Positions 13,501 through 28,500 are shown, counted from the stretch's first letter. The stretch: DNA of 64,000 nucleotides from Aptenodytes patagonicus (GCF_965638725.1 NC_134957.1:16516101-16580100); one strand, 5' to 3'. Notes: generated by a model from the letters alone, not told the origin. Translations and numbers: made by a program.

Positions 13501-16500
13501 AAAAATCATCTCAGAGTTATGCCCTCAAGATAAACTATACTCCCACACATTTACTTTGTCTGTGCAGTCACTGTGTATTCCAAGTGGATATTTGGCAGGC
13601 TGTATACTCAAGAAAGTAAATATAGTTCAGCCATTACAGATGCAAATGTATGCTTCTATGAAGACACTCAATTCCACAATGGGTCTGAATTAGGCCACAG
13701 ATTTAGGAGGATGACTTGAAATCCTGTAATCTGCCTGTTCCCTCAGCCTGAATAGAAATAGCAAGGCAGACAGACTCTATATTAATCAGAACTCTATTAT
13801 GAGACAAGTGCAGAGATCACCACATCCAGTACTCAGTATCCTACGCCCCAGTAGGATACCAGGATTCTCCAATTCAGCCCACACAACCAGCACCTCCTTC
13901 CAGCTGCACCAACGTAATGCCTAGAGTACAACCTGAAACTTCCTTGATGTGTGACTATTTTAAGTACTTGGACTGAATACTGGTCTTGTGTACCTCCGCT
14001 ACTATAAATGCCTTCAGTTTGACTATCCGGACAAGAATGCCTTCTGCAAATACACACGCCCCAGCTACTTAGATACCACTGATGTGACTCACAGGAGCAT
14101 TCGATTGCTTCTTTCTTTCATGGATATAGTTAAATGCTTTCAACAAGTAGAGTCTCAGTGTTGAGGTCGACCACCAACTTTAGTACGTTCTTGCAGTAAA
14201 TATCAGTTTATAACTCATGTGAGAGAGAATTTAATATGGTTGATACTGGCAGAGGTCACCACTGGTGAAGACTATCAAGTAAATGCAGTTATCTTAAACT
14301 AGTGCCTCTTAGAGCTACATTTGGGCCAAAGAGGAATGAAACACCACAAATGTATGTAAAAGCAGTCTCAGCGCAAAGCATAATGCAGCAAATTTGTGTA
14401 TAAAGAATACATTCAAAGGAAGTTACTCCCCTCTTAACCAATTAAGTCATGCTTTGTTCGCAAGTTCACATCAGGGTTAGCAGGGTTTATAGGGAAATAA
14501 TGAGAAGTCAGGTCTCCCATCAGCCAAAAGTATCTAGAGCCTGTCTAAATGCTTCAGTACTCGTGGCACTTCATTACTAAACAGGACTACCCACGAGCAT
14601 AAACCTGACAAGACAACTGAATAATCATTGACACACGTGCCTGAAAGCTTATTCAGTTTTGTTTTTTTCTAAACTATTAAACATTAGATCAAGGAAGTTT
14701 GCTAGTTGGATATCAAAACAGCTTAGAAGTCCTACTGCTTGGGAGCAGGGAAAGCTTTTGCAAAATTAACCTGGTGGAAAGGTAACCCCAGCTCAAATTT
14801 GATAGCGTTTGACAAATAACACTGCTCAGCACACAACAGCAGCTACAGATTTTTCCGTTCTTCAGAATTTCAATTTTTCTACATCAAAATTTTTCCAAGT
14901 GCTTTTTTGTAACCCTCCCCAAGGGTTACAAAACCTCTTCCCATACAAAATTTGTGCAGTTCATATTGCAGCCCTCTGATTTTAGAAGCTTTGCCAGAGC
15001 AGTCCCATTCAGCAGATACAGGGAGAAGTCCCACAGAACAAGTTTCCTTAAGCCCTGAAAAGGCTCATCTTAGGAGCAATCAAATTAAAGTCTTAGCGCT
15101 ACAATACCGGGCTTCCACAGAAGCGCAGCAATGAGATACAACAGTAGAGAATTCTATAAAAATAAACTGCTATAGCTCTATTTTGGTCTCTATTTCAGAT
15201 GATGCATACAAGAATAGAAATGCTTTCTTCTAAACTACAAAAGTTAGCATGGTTTAACAAGTTTAATGGGAGCACAACCCTCTTAGTAACCAGTAATCTA
15301 AGTGACAAGAAATGGGCATAGTTTTGCCAGTTATCTGCAATTTAGAGGTAACATTCTTATACACCAGCAAAGGAAGAAATCTTTAAAAAGCCCTGGCATC
15401 CCCTGGAGCGGCACTGTGGTCTGCCAAGTTATACTTGTCAATCCACTCACAGGGGAAGTTATGAACACAGGCCATCGGGGCACACTACAAGTGTGTATTT
15501 ACACAGTTCCTGTTGTTCAAAACACTGTTTGACAGAGATTCAAGAATTCTTGCTGCGCAACAGCTTGATTAAAGTTTGATCAGCTTTGTTAACATAGCAG
15601 AAGGAACAACTGGTAAGAGGCATGCTTCCAGATTTTGAATTAAGGGGCAGTTTGGAAGACAACTTACTTGCAAGTCAGAATGCGCACTACTTCGTTCGGC
15701 TTGTACAGCTCAATGCACACAACACAGCTATCTCCATCAGGACCAGTTTCCTAAAGCGGTGAAATGAATTTACAGCGTTAACAGACATTGAAAGCTTCCT
15801 TTGAGCTACAGTCAGATTTACTGCAGACAAAGGGGTCTAGCTAAAGTAATCTAAGATGCTCCTGTATATAATCTTATATAAACACATTGTGCGGATTACT
15901 CGTAGTGAAGCTGACACTTTAACAGAAGCATTGAAAGTTTAATCCCATGGTTTAGAAGTCCAGCTGCAAACCATGATTGGATTATTTGAGGCAGTGCTGT
16001 AGAGGTTTAGAAACTGCTACCTCCAGTTTTAGTTTACCTTTAAGCATCCATGCTGGCAAGTTAGGACCTCTCACTCATCAAGACTACAAGCAAGCAGCTA
16101 AAAAAGTAGTATGATTTATAAGAATGTGCAGACTGGAAAGTCTTGCACCCCGGAAAAGGGACCTGGTCTGAAAGAGGAACCTTCTCTGCAACAGACAGTT
16201 ACTGGCTCAGGGAGACTTCTGCATCCTGCTCCAGTACTAAGCACCACTCCGGGTTCTGTGCAAAGCGTGTGCCATAACGCTCGGAAAATTATAGGATCAG
16301 TCATACCTTGTCCCCTTGCTTCAGGGTGCGGAGCTGTAACTGTTCAATGGCCTTCTTGGCCCTGGCCTTTAGTTGTTGCTGTAACAGAAAGCAGTCCTGG
16401 TTAAACACAGTCATTTTTCTCTTAAGTGGTGGTTAGTAATACTTACCAAGGTGCCTACTGCAAGCAGGCCCCAGTTTTATAACCCAGATGTTATCAAAAC

Positions 16501-19500
16501 AAGCCAAGTAAGCATGACCATGCTATTTAGAGACAACATGAAACAGTTCCGGGACATACTGATGTGGTTATTGACTCTGGGTGACACACCAACAGGGCAT
16601 TTGCATATGCTTTGTTTTTACCTAACCTTTTCACAGAGCACAGGAATTTCAAGGGTTTCTTTTTGAAGATGTAAGATAATACCTTGATCAGATTAGACCT
16701 AGCCAAAACAAACAGAAGCCTTCAAATTGACTTGGTACAGAAGACTGAACATTGAGTCCGACAATCAATAATTTTAACTACTCACTTTATGACAACTTCC
16801 TGCCATAAATCCTGACGAAAGGCAAGATTCTTTACCAATCAGCTCAGCTACCAGCAACGCACCCTGAACTAGTCCTCTGCCACAACTGCTTTACAGAGCA
16901 CACAAACAGCTCAGGAGCCTCCTAACAAAAAAAAAAAAAAAAAAAAAGGGCTCAGAGCTATTTCTTCCCCTCCCCATGACACAAGGTGTGAAACAAATCA
17001 GATGACTAGCCCCAGGTGGATTACAGGGCAGCTTTAATGAAAGCAGAGGAGGAAGCATTCCCCTTCATGCAGTAATTTACTTGCTGCTGTCAGGATAGCA
17101 GGGCAGAGATGAGCAGACAGCAGAAGCCCAGCTTGCCTGGCGACTGTTGCTGTCCAGCTGTCACTGCAAAGCATTTAATTAGCACAGGAGCCAACATCTC
17201 TGTTTAAAGGTCACAGGTTGGTGCTGTTCCACCAACATGAGGAATATGACTGTCCTCTCCCTCTCCAGTGCATTTATTGCCTCAGGACACAGAGGCGTAT
17301 CAGGCAACTCTGGCAGCGCCGTCCCAACACAGCACTTAGGGACAGACGAGACTCGAGTTTTGCAGCTAACCAAAAATCCTCCTCCCAATTCAGCTGCTCA
17401 GTGCAGGAACCCCGCACTGCTAGCTTTCCAGCATTACTTCCCCTTATGCATTTTAGTTCAGTTACAAGAACCTTTCCTGGGATGAAGGTGCAGTGCTGGT
17501 GGCACAAGTACAGAAGGAACAAGCGGGTGGGAGGGCTGCTACTGACAGCCTAACAAACTCAGCAAGAATTAGTAATTCAAGTCTGCATAAGATTCCCTGT
17601 GCTGAAGCAGTTAATGGCAAACAGGTTGTCCTGGTTTCGGCAGGGATAGAGTTAATTTCCTTTCTAGTAGCTGGTACAGTGTTTTGGATTTAGGATGAGA
17701 ACAAAGTTGATAACACACCGGTGTTTTAGTTGTTGCTAGGTAATGCTTACACTAGCCAAGGACTTTTCAGCTTCCCATGCTCTACTGACTGAGGAGGCTG
17801 GAGGTGCACAAGAAGCTGGGAGGGGGCACAGCCAAACTGGCCAAAGGGACATTCCATACCATGTGACGTCATGCTCAGTACATAAACTGGGAAAAGCTGG
17901 CCGGGGGGGCCGCTGCTCGGGGACTGGCTGGGCATCGGTCAGCGGGTGGTGAGCAATTGTGCTGTGCATCACTTGTTTTGTGTATTATTATTATTATTAT
18001 CATATTATTATTATCATTTTATTTCAATTATTAAACTGTTTTTATCTCAACCCACGAGTCTTTCTAACTTGTGCTCTTCCAATTCTCTCCCCCATCCCAC
18101 CGGGTGGGGGGGAGTGAGCGAGCGGCTGCGTGGTGCTTAATTGCTGACTGAGATTAAACCACGACACAGGTTGATTATATAGTCTGCTGGGACCCTGTCA
18201 AACAGTTTTCATGCAAAATGACCTATTTGTATATCAGCGTTGTTTTGGGGTCCTAAGATATAGCATCAATGTGCACGCTTTTAGGAGTTTAATAGTTGAT
18301 AGCTATTAACAACTACCAAGGAAGAGATACATACAGTCCAAAGGTGAAGGATGCAAACAAGTTTTCAGGTATATTTTTTAGGAACAAGAACTAGTCAAGT
18401 TTTCTTTGAAGCTTGTAAAGTTCTTCTGCTGAAGACATCAATACATGTTTCTGTATGTCACTTAAGGTTAACTTTAGAATGATGTTCCCCTTGTCAGTGT
18501 TTCAGACTGAAGCCAGAGAAGCAGCCACATACTCATCTCAGTAAACACTGAGGCCCCAAAAAATTTCAGCAGCAAATGTGGTAATGTCAGAGCAGGAATG
18601 CAGCAATATTAGTATTTCTCATGTGCAGCCAGAACTGTCTGTCACCACTACTTGTTATTAATTGAAAACTAAACTTTCTAGGAATGTACTCCCTCATACA
18701 GTATCTAATCTACACATCTGATGTCAGGCCAAGCATATTAGACAGGACCAAACTGGCTGTATTGTTAATAATTTACTGAAACAATATTTTAAGTTTTGCC
18801 TGGGCACAAGTTTTATTGCTCTTCATGAAATGCACCAATGGCAAAGTCACCTTCAACATTGATTTGTACAGCAGAACAGTCCTCCGGGGGGATGGAGAAA
18901 GGTTGCGAGAGGAAGCTTTTTATTGAATAGCCTACCAGGACATCCAGGATACTCGAGTTTGGAATGTCAAAGCATTTTGTGAAGCCAAGTTTTTCAAGCA
19001 AACATTAAATGTTAATGACATTAAAAGTCTAAAAGCCCCAACCCAGCAACTTGAGGAAAAAATAGCTAAGTTGAGGCACAAACAAAAAAAGAATCAAGAT
19101 ATTACAAAACAGGCCAGGTCCCGGCTCCTTATCCAGGCTCTGGCATGTTGAAGTAGAGAGGTACCTAACTGGGAAAGTTAGGTTTGCTGTTGCTTAGTCC
19201 TCAGTCTTTCCTAGTCCAGCGCTGCTGATTTTATCTCCAACCCTTTCTGCATAAGGGTGCCTTCCTGGCACCCTGGGAGCACAGTCATGGCAATGCAGAC
19301 CGGCAAGCTCTAAGGAGGTCAGGAACTCCTGCTTTTCTCCTGTAAGCTAAGGAAGTTCTTCCCCACAGGTAGCTGCTGCCACGAAAACAGTTCTGAATTG
19401 TGGAAAGTTGAGCAACTCACCTCCTCCAAAGCCATTAATTAGGTCATTTCTCAGCTGCAACATCTAATCTTTATGAAATCAATGGAAGTGAAGACTTGAG

Positions 19501-22500
19501 CTTAAATTGGAAACTAGGGCACAGATAACATCACTGGCCATTTTGCATTATTAAGAATGGTTAATATATTGAGGAACTCAATTTGCCAGTACTCCGCTGA
19601 CGAGAAAGGCAGCAAGCCACCTACCACACCTGCCTTGTTTTTCCACCTTCTTGCTCACAGACCTCACAATGCAGTAAAAGATCGCAGAGGTGGGGACTTG
19701 CATTTCAAGCCCAGAAGAAAATATGCATTCAGATAAGAACTAGTAGGTTGTAAACAGTTTAGCTAGCTGGCTCATGAGGAAAAAGCTACTCTATTTTAAC
19801 TCACAGTTAGGACAGATGCGCTACTAAACTTACGTTTTCTCTTGGACCGCAAGACAACATGACTGGCTCTTCTCAATAGTCACTCAACTTTTTAAAGAAA
19901 CCCTTTGCACAGTTTTACATTACTGACTTGTATGCAATTCCTGCTCAAGCTGAGTGAGAGACAGCTGCTGCCTTCAAGAAAAGTCTGCAGAGGAGAACAT
20001 GTTTAAAACCTGGGTTATATGTGATCAAGCCATCCAGAAAAAGCACCTTCACCAGAAGAAGCAAGTAGTCGTACCAAAAAGTACAGAAACTGTATTGGCA
20101 AATGGCAAAGTTTAAAGGTACTCAACAGCCTGACTGTCTATAAAAGAAGAGATTGCTTCAGAAAGCACTGCAGTCTGAAGATTTTTCTTAAGCCAAAAGA
20201 AAAGGAAAAACATATTGCCAACATGGTAATACCTGGAAGCCATCCAATTCAAGCAAGGGTTACTACTAGTCCCATGCATGAATGAAACACGTGTCTAGCC
20301 AGGCTCTTGTTTTCAAGAAGCCTTTGCAGAAGAGGCAAAACATCTAGAAAATGGTCTCCCGTCTTTCTGTTCAATCTCTTTGGTAAACAAGTGGGACTCA
20401 AGCTTCACCGCCCTTTTCAGTCCAGGGCGAGAGTTCTCCTGGGGCTGTGGCTCAGTCCACAAGAACAAGCCAAATATTCAGGAATCTGAACATACAAGAA
20501 ACAAGCTGCAGAGCATCATTATCACAAATCACAATTAGCTCATCATAGCACTCTGTAGAGCAATTCAAAAGTGTTCATTTTGGTTCAAGTGGTAGACTGA
20601 CACTTTAAAAGACTCCTCACACAATAGCAATATAATCCCACAGGGAAGGTCAAAAAAGCAGAGAGATACTTTGAAGAGTAGTAACACTGGGTAAAGGGAT
20701 GCATTCAGAACAGCAGTTCACTTCTGAAAGAGGGATATTTGTAATACTTTTAATGATCAACACACTTTACTGTTTCCTAAAGACACCTTCCTTCAACATC
20801 TGTGCAATAAAGGAGATAAAACATACTCCTTTACTCCACCAAATAACAGACTGAAGTCCAGGCAATCCGAGTTTCCAAAGGGCTGAACAATGACAGGAAA
20901 AGCTCCCCATGCAGCATGCAAGCTGATCAGTTGACTAATATTCAGTATTTCATGGAGCCAAAGCAGTTAAAGTCTCAAACTTTGGATATACACTGAAAAT
21001 CCAATCAGCTGGCTAACAGGGAACACTGTAGCATCACATTTTAGTAGTTCACCTTCACTAACTAAAGAACTTTCTTGTTATTCTTTGCTTATCTAATCAT
21101 TGTGAGGTCAGTTTTTAGATGCCGTGGTATAAAAACAATTGAAAACAATTCTGGATTGTCTTGAGTTTCACTTTTACAAAACAGTACATTTTTATCCCCT
21201 GATAGCAGAGAAGCTTTCTTCTATTCTTATATTTTATAAAGCACTTTTTAAGGCTCCTTAATTTCAGTTCAGCTGAAATCACGTGGAACTGGCATGTCAT
21301 TTATCAATGTTAGTTTTCAATCTACAGTAAACTTGTGCACACAGAGCCCAAGACAGAAATAGTTTGTGAAGGTACTAGCCAAGCAGACTGGATTTTCCCA
21401 GTACCATCTACCACTGAGGCATTAATAACATTTGTAGCTTATTGAAAGCCTCATAGCTCAGAATAGAGCTGGACTTCCACAACTGCTCTGTTAAATATCT
21501 TCAAAGAAGGAAAAATTTTCATGAGATTTGATAAACAGTGCCCTTTGCAGAGTGGCTTCTAGGGCGCTCAGTTTTTCCTGCCCAGGTTTGTTTAGCATTG
21601 AACAGAGTTCTCATACTAGGGTGGATGGCAGGGAATGAAAGAGGGAATTCATCAGCAGGAGACGGTGTGCATCTCTGTCCACAGATGTCAGCAAGAGGAC
21701 AGCATCAAGTTACAGAGCTCCATGCCATCCCTCATGAAAGGTACTAGAGAGACAACTCCATATGACATCCAGGAGTGGCAATGCTACATCTCACAGGCAG
21801 ATGACAACTTCCAATACTGCTCTTTCAACTATTCCCTTATTGTATCCTTATTCCCTTATTGTATGCTCATACCACTTCCAGGTGTGGCATAACACCAGAA
21901 CATTCAAACAGGCTAAAACAAAGCACTTAGAGGAGGCCTAGTCCAGAAGTTGAGGCAGACACAGCTTAGGCGAGGCACAAATAGTTTCAGCTCACTGTTA
22001 GATCTCTAGTCTCAGTAAGGATATAGCCAGCTGACCATCATCCACAAGATTACACTTAGACAACAGGATTTCAGAACGCAAACTGGACTGAGTTAGGTTC
22101 TGTGATTACTAGAGAGAACCCAGCATTCAACTCTCGCCAATATTTAAACCCAGCATTCAACTCCGGGAATACTGCTGTCATTCGCCCTAGCTAGTCTCTC
22201 TGCCTGACAAGAACAACGATGGTTCTGCATGTTAACATTCTAAAGAAGCCAGTCCTAACATGTTACAGAAGCCTGAAACTGTCCTGAATTTCGACACCTG
22301 CATCCAACTTCTAGCTTCATCAGCTTATTTCAGAAGGATCTTGCTCAAGGGGCCTGAAATCTCCAGGAGAGCAGAGAAGCTCAGTAGGGCAGGTCTTCTG
22401 CAATGGCAGAGAAGTCTGCCACTTCTTTAACTATCTAACCACTGATCCAGAGATAATTCACATACGCTGAGCCCAGCTAGAGTGAGATGCTTGTGCTATT

Positions 22501-25500
22501 GCTGCCTGTCGGAGAGGACTCTAACAACTCTTCTTTCAGAGTTCAGGCAGCTCCTGTAAGAAGCACTGCAAATATCAATGGTCTCCTTTGCAACACAGCT
22601 GTAAGGGCACAGCTGAAGTAAGTACTCACATCTGAGCCACTCGGATCCTGTTCCTGCTGCTGCCCATCACCTTTGACAGATGTCAGGCCAGGACTTTATT
22701 CTCACTTTTAAGGCTTTTGCTTAAGCCCTGAAGTAGCAGGTATAAGGCGGGTCTGATCAGACTGAAGACAAAGCTGTAAGCATTAGTCCTATCAGCTGAT
22801 CAAATTATTGCACAGAAGAGAGTTACTTGGAAACTTAACTCATTAGCAACTCCCTGCCTGGGGTTTAAAAAGAACACAATTTAACAGTGCTTTTTTTCAA
22901 CTCCTAATTGAGGCTGTCACTGCAATTCTCAAAGCTTTCAGTCAGAAAGCAGCTTTCAACAAGCAGCAGTTTCTCAACTTGTGGTCTACAGAAAGGCAGC
23001 CAAAGTCACGCACCGCTTCGCAGACACATTTGCAGTCGTGTCTCACATTACAGCTAGCACATAGGCAGTGCTATGTGGGAAGTGTGAGGGTCAGCTAAAA
23101 GCAGTTTAGCTCCCTCACCGCCTCCAATACACCAGCATTGTTTAGCATTGAACAGAGTTCTCATACTAGGGTAGATGGCAGCTGCACTGCAGTTCAGGGA
23201 GTAAAATTTGTAGGAGGCAAAGTTAGCTAAACATAATCAGTTGCTTTCTCCAGACAGTTTACTTTTTGCTGTTTCTCTGTAAAGTTTTAAGCTGTTTAAA
23301 GATACATCTCTTCACATTTTAAAGATCACAGTCCTGTGGAATGAACAAATTCAGTAATTTTGGTGCTCAACCAGTATTTTGCCCTCAGGATCCACAGAAT
23401 AGAGGCTCAGAGGTATAAAAAAAAAAGCAGTGGCGCACACAAACTCACCTGATTCCTGGACTGGGCCCTTGCAATCCTGAGTCTCCGAGCAGAATAAAAA
23501 ATAAAGTAGCCCATGGTTGCTGCTGTGACAATGAAAAACGACACCGAGATGAAGAAGATGGAGTATTGATTCATCCAAGGACCATGCTTTTTCCCCACTT
23601 CAATAACCATAGTCACTGTCATGCCACTCTCAATCCGGTGTAAGATCTCCATGCCTTTCAGGTTGCCAATCATAATTGCAACAATGCTTTCAGCACCTGC
23701 AAAGGAGAAGGGGAATCCATGCTCAGTTCCCAGGTGTTGTATAAAAGTCATTGTCTTAAATGTCCCAGTTCAAGTGCTAAAGAACAGACTGGAAAGTTTC
23801 TAACTAGCATTTGCAGATTCAACATGAGCTGATGGAATAAGTGTCATCTCCATGTGCTTGTTCAGCTGAAAGGTATGTCCCATTACCTGTGAGCTGCATA
23901 AGTGAACCATATTTAGAATTCATTCCCCTCCATAGCACTCCTCACTCCCATATAGGACACGCATTGTCTTCATTTTAGACTCAACACTTTGGCAATTTAC
24001 ATTTTAACATGCCCTTGAACTACATGAAGTTAAAAATAAGTCCTATACAGAGTGAGGTCACTAGGGATTGCAGCATAGCCAGGAGCTCAGGGATGCCAGG
24101 TACACAGCTGGTGGCTTAGGGACCCTTCCTGTAATGGATCTGACTCCCTCCCTGCTCCGCTGCTGCTTCTTAACACCTCTCTTCTAGATTTGACAGTACT
24201 GTTGAGTACTTCCCCAGACACTGAGCAATCAAAGCCACAGATCAGCCTTTGCTCCTGTATTTTCAGCAGCAATTGAGAAGTGTTTGAGTGAAATTTGGTT
24301 GTGAACTATAAATGTTGTTGTGGGTTTCTAATGCAAATTCAGAGGGAAGCAAATATGGAGGTGTGCTCGGCTTTTAAACAGTTGGTGGCAGATGGCAAAC
24401 TCCATCCAGATTTTAACAGATTTCATTTACTCAGTTGAACATCATGACAAGCCATCAGAGGAACCAAGGGGTTTATGGTAGGAAGACATTTCAAGCAACT
24501 CTGGTCACCAAGTACAGACCAGAACAAAGCTGCTTTCATTTCAGTGACAAGCAAGTACTTGAGGACACTTGATACTATTCACAGGAACTTCAGGCAGCCA
24601 CAATATAACAGAGAGGCTCTTAAGGGGGGGGGTGGGAAGGGAAAAAGGGAGACAAGTAAATTGTCACTGGCCTCTCTCTAAACTAAATATAAGAAAAGTG
24701 AATTCAAGACTAGCCAGTCAGGAGCCTCACTGCATTAAACCATCAGATGCACAACATTCGTAATAGATACTGCACGGTGATGGAATAAAGGCTGTTACAG
24801 AAGTGCTATTTTTAGCTAACCTCCTAGCCAAACACCTTTTAATGGGGAGACCAATTTTTTTTTCCTCCATTAAGAGAAACCTTATCCAACTTTCAGCTAT
24901 CAAAAAACTAGAATTGGTGTTAAACCACAAAGGCTCTCATTTGAGAAAGTGCTTATTAGTTTTCCAGCTTGTTCACGTAATGCCTTGGATCCAAGATAGC
25001 TAAGCATGATGTCTAGCAACTCTCCTCAGTGTTACTAAACTCATCTTTTATTCAGAAAGCTCCTTGTAATGAGAAGTACATCACACAGAGAAGGGGACAC
25101 CAAAAAAAAAAAAAAAAAAAAAAAATCAGCCAGACTGCCACTATCCTTTATGATGAACTAGGGCTTATACATCAGTTATAAAATGAGCTGGAGTGAGGTG
25201 TTATGAGCAAGTAAAGAATTAAGCATGGGTCAAGTCAGAAGCTGAGACTTACTTTCATAAGCATGGAAGAAAGTGTGGAAGAGCAGGCTTTGACAACAAG
25301 AAAATAAAAAGCCTGCCAAAAAAGCAAGAAAATCTTGTTCTGCCTTATTCCCCTTCGTTTCTGCGTGTCTCACTAGTCAAATATAGCTTGTGATTATACA
25401 CAATACAAGATGTAGTGCAGGGATTCCTGTTAATGAAGTGTCACCATCAGCCTGCAAAACCACTTCAGCTACTAAGCCATCAGTTGTTGAACAAGTTTTC

Positions 25501-28500
25501 TTGTTAAATCTTCTATCTAAGTTTCAGGCTAATCAGTTCACCAGGATGTCATTAGATGACAGTTTTAAGTCTTTTCCTGACAGTTTTTCCCCAAGTTATT
25601 TCTCTTGCAATTTCAGCTCTGCTTGAGATAAACACATGCGAGTTGTCAGCTGGTAGCTTTGACACTGCAGCAACAAGGGCAGAAGTAAGAGTGGTCATTT
25701 CCATTAGCACCTGCACTACTCCTCCCCCCTTGGAGCGAACCCCCACTGACATACATCGGCATCCATCTTCAATATTTTGTAATGCAAACTCTTAGAACCA
25801 ACAATTAATTTCTAAAGGCCATTACAGGTGAGCTAACCTGACATCATACAAAGTTAACCAAATACCTTGTGCCAACAACAGGGGAAAGGAATCCAGAAAC
25901 TGCACCTAATTTCTAGCCATCAGTAGCACAGGAGTTTAGTCACTTCAGTAGCTCCTTTTGGACAGGGACTAGACAAAGCTCTGGCACCATCACACAGGGC
26001 CTGTCAGGGGGACATCCCCCTTACCTGGCAGAAAACAAGGCCTCCTTTGCCTGCCAAGAGGACATTCAAGGATGCCCTATTAGCCTGAAGCTAAGATAGA
26101 AACCCAGAATCCATGTTTGGGACTACTGCTGTGCTTCTAGAATAAAACCAGCTAGGATCACCCCCACCCAATGCTTCCTGAGCTGCTAGATGGGTCCCAT
26201 CATGACAGATACTGAAACATGTTACTGTGGCCTGGAAACCACCAACCTATCTAGAGGCTCCTCACAGTGCTTGGGCATCTTAATGGAAACAAGCTATTTG
26301 AGTGGACATCTGCAGAGGTGTCTGAAGCATAGCAGCTGCCCTGAACTGCCAGCTTTCCCCCCCCCCCAGACTCCAGCAAAGCAAGAGGAAAGTCAAATTA
26401 GTTGTGCGTGGCAAAAACCTCATAGAAACCCAAGTTTCTCACCTAGGCGTCAGCTTTTGTGATTCAGGTAAAGCTTTCTGTAACAGTTTAAGGGACATTA
26501 GAAGGTGATATTAAGCTGCTGCCTGTTTAGCTAATAACAGGCTCATTGCTAAACAGAAGCAAGACCTGTTTAGTTAAACATTTCCCAGCCTCTCTCCTTT
26601 CTCATCTCCTGTGAAATTCAAGAGGGAAAGTTTTTCAAGTCCTTAGACAAATACAGTCTGCCTCTGTAGATGTGGAGTTTCGCAGAAGGTACCTCCCAAA
26701 TCATAAGGCTGGTCAAAATTTGGAGGATGCTGTTTTGCAGATACGGGTTGGTACAGATGAAGCACAAGAACTTAAATAGTTTGTTGGGGCAGGGCAAGAG
26801 CTGGGACACAAGCACATTTGGCACACAAGGAGAGTGCATGGCTGGGATCAAAGTTTTACCTTCCTGTATCAGGTTTACAGAGTGGAGTTGCATCTATTTA
26901 TACCAATATAAATACCTATATTAAACTCTGCCCTGCAAAGACTTCACTTGTTCTGCCATTACACTTCTGTCCCCTGAAAACATGACGTTACAGGTTTGGC
27001 AATTCAGTAGAAAAATGCAATGTGCAAGAGGTGCACAGAACTGGGAGTATTAACTTTTGCACAGTAAACACCTGCTTTTTCACATTCATTAAGGGGATTA
27101 TTGTAGTCCAGTGCTACTCTTGTGTGTGCTACAGAAAGTCTGTTTTGAACCAAGCAAATTGTAGGTCCTGGAGAACAGTCACCCCACAATATTTAGCAGA
27201 CTGCAATGTAACCTCATCAATGCATTAATAGCAGTCATTTTTAGCTTAAAAAAAAAAAAAATCACAATCTGTTCATGCATTAAAGGACATCAAGGCAAGG
27301 ATCAGATCTTGGGGCCAACCAAATCCCTGCTTCAAAACAAGGTATGGCAAAGCATTGCTTACCTGATTCAGATTAAGTATACACAATGTACAGGACAACA
27401 GTTGAGCCACTGCCTATGACTAAGTCCCAAATGAGTAGGCCCCTCTGTGCCATTGCTAAGTATGGTGGGACTCCATGGCATACCTCAAGGCAACACTTGC
27501 ATCGCAGATCCATGCTAGAGCACAGCGTTGATGCCTCCACGGTCTCCATATCTTGCACAGCTATCACCATAAACCCTCTCCCCACAGAAGCAGCTCAGAA
27601 GAGCTGTCACAGTGTGTTCAGGGTGAACAAAGGTGCAAGCTGATTCCCACAGGAGGTGGAATTTTCAGACTTGCCTGATTTTTTTCCTTCCTCCCCCTTC
27701 TTGCAAGTGAAGGAACGAGAAGCCCTGGCAGCTTAGAAGAACTACCTCCTTCCCAGACATATTACAAGTACAATTACAACTTCTAGAAACACTACGAGCA
27801 GATTTCTCCGGGTGTTACAGTGAAATTTCTTCTTTTTTTTTTTTAATGAAAAGGGAACTGGTTTTCCATAGATACTGATTATTAATATCCAGTAATGAGC
27901 ACTCCTTTCTCACTTCTCTGTTGGGACCTGTTGAAGTTGTCCACCCTTTCAGATAGTTATAGTACAGCTTCCAGGTGGTCTGGAGTTCACAGTGTCAAGG
28001 AGATTCAGAGATTAAGGAATGCGCTGGGTTTTGCGGTAATTAGAGGCTACATGACTGAAGGCTTTCTGCCCAGCCCCCAAAACTCACTACTGTTAAAGCC
28101 TTTCTATAATACAGAAAGAGAAAATAAAACTTTAGAAGGGAGCTACACTAGCACTCCAGGTGGAATAAATACTAGCACTCCAGGTGGAATAAATACAGCA
28201 GAGTAAGACTTAAAAGCCCAGAGACTACAGCTACAGCATGCAGACTTACAGGAAAGTTCTGCCCACAAGAGACTCTGCAATGGTGACACCGAGCTTGCTC
28301 ATGGTCTTGACTTGAAGTCTGTGCTACTGAGGAGCATGGGAAGGCCCCATCAGCCATTCAAGAGCACAGCTGCTAGCTACATGCTTAAACATAACAGGCA
28401 GATTTCCTCACCTGGGATGAAAGTTGAATGCTGCCTTAAGTATAATTAAAATATATCCGTAGTGTTCTGCACCTCCAGCCTTGCAGTCGAGCCACTCACC

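Larger units (their letters stand above)
16379..23448 (-). other. RNF128: RNF128 intron 2
   Basis: A 7.1-kb intron. Contents recognised: an A-rich run at about 16927-16947, a solo LTR at 17627-18166, an unexplained minus-strand ORF at 18813-19001, a short 19-bp-period duplication at 21830-21864, a 30-bp-period duplication at 22117-22163, and two copies of a 44-bp sequence at 21588 and 23138. The rest is unique AT-rich sequence. Confidence 0.8.
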
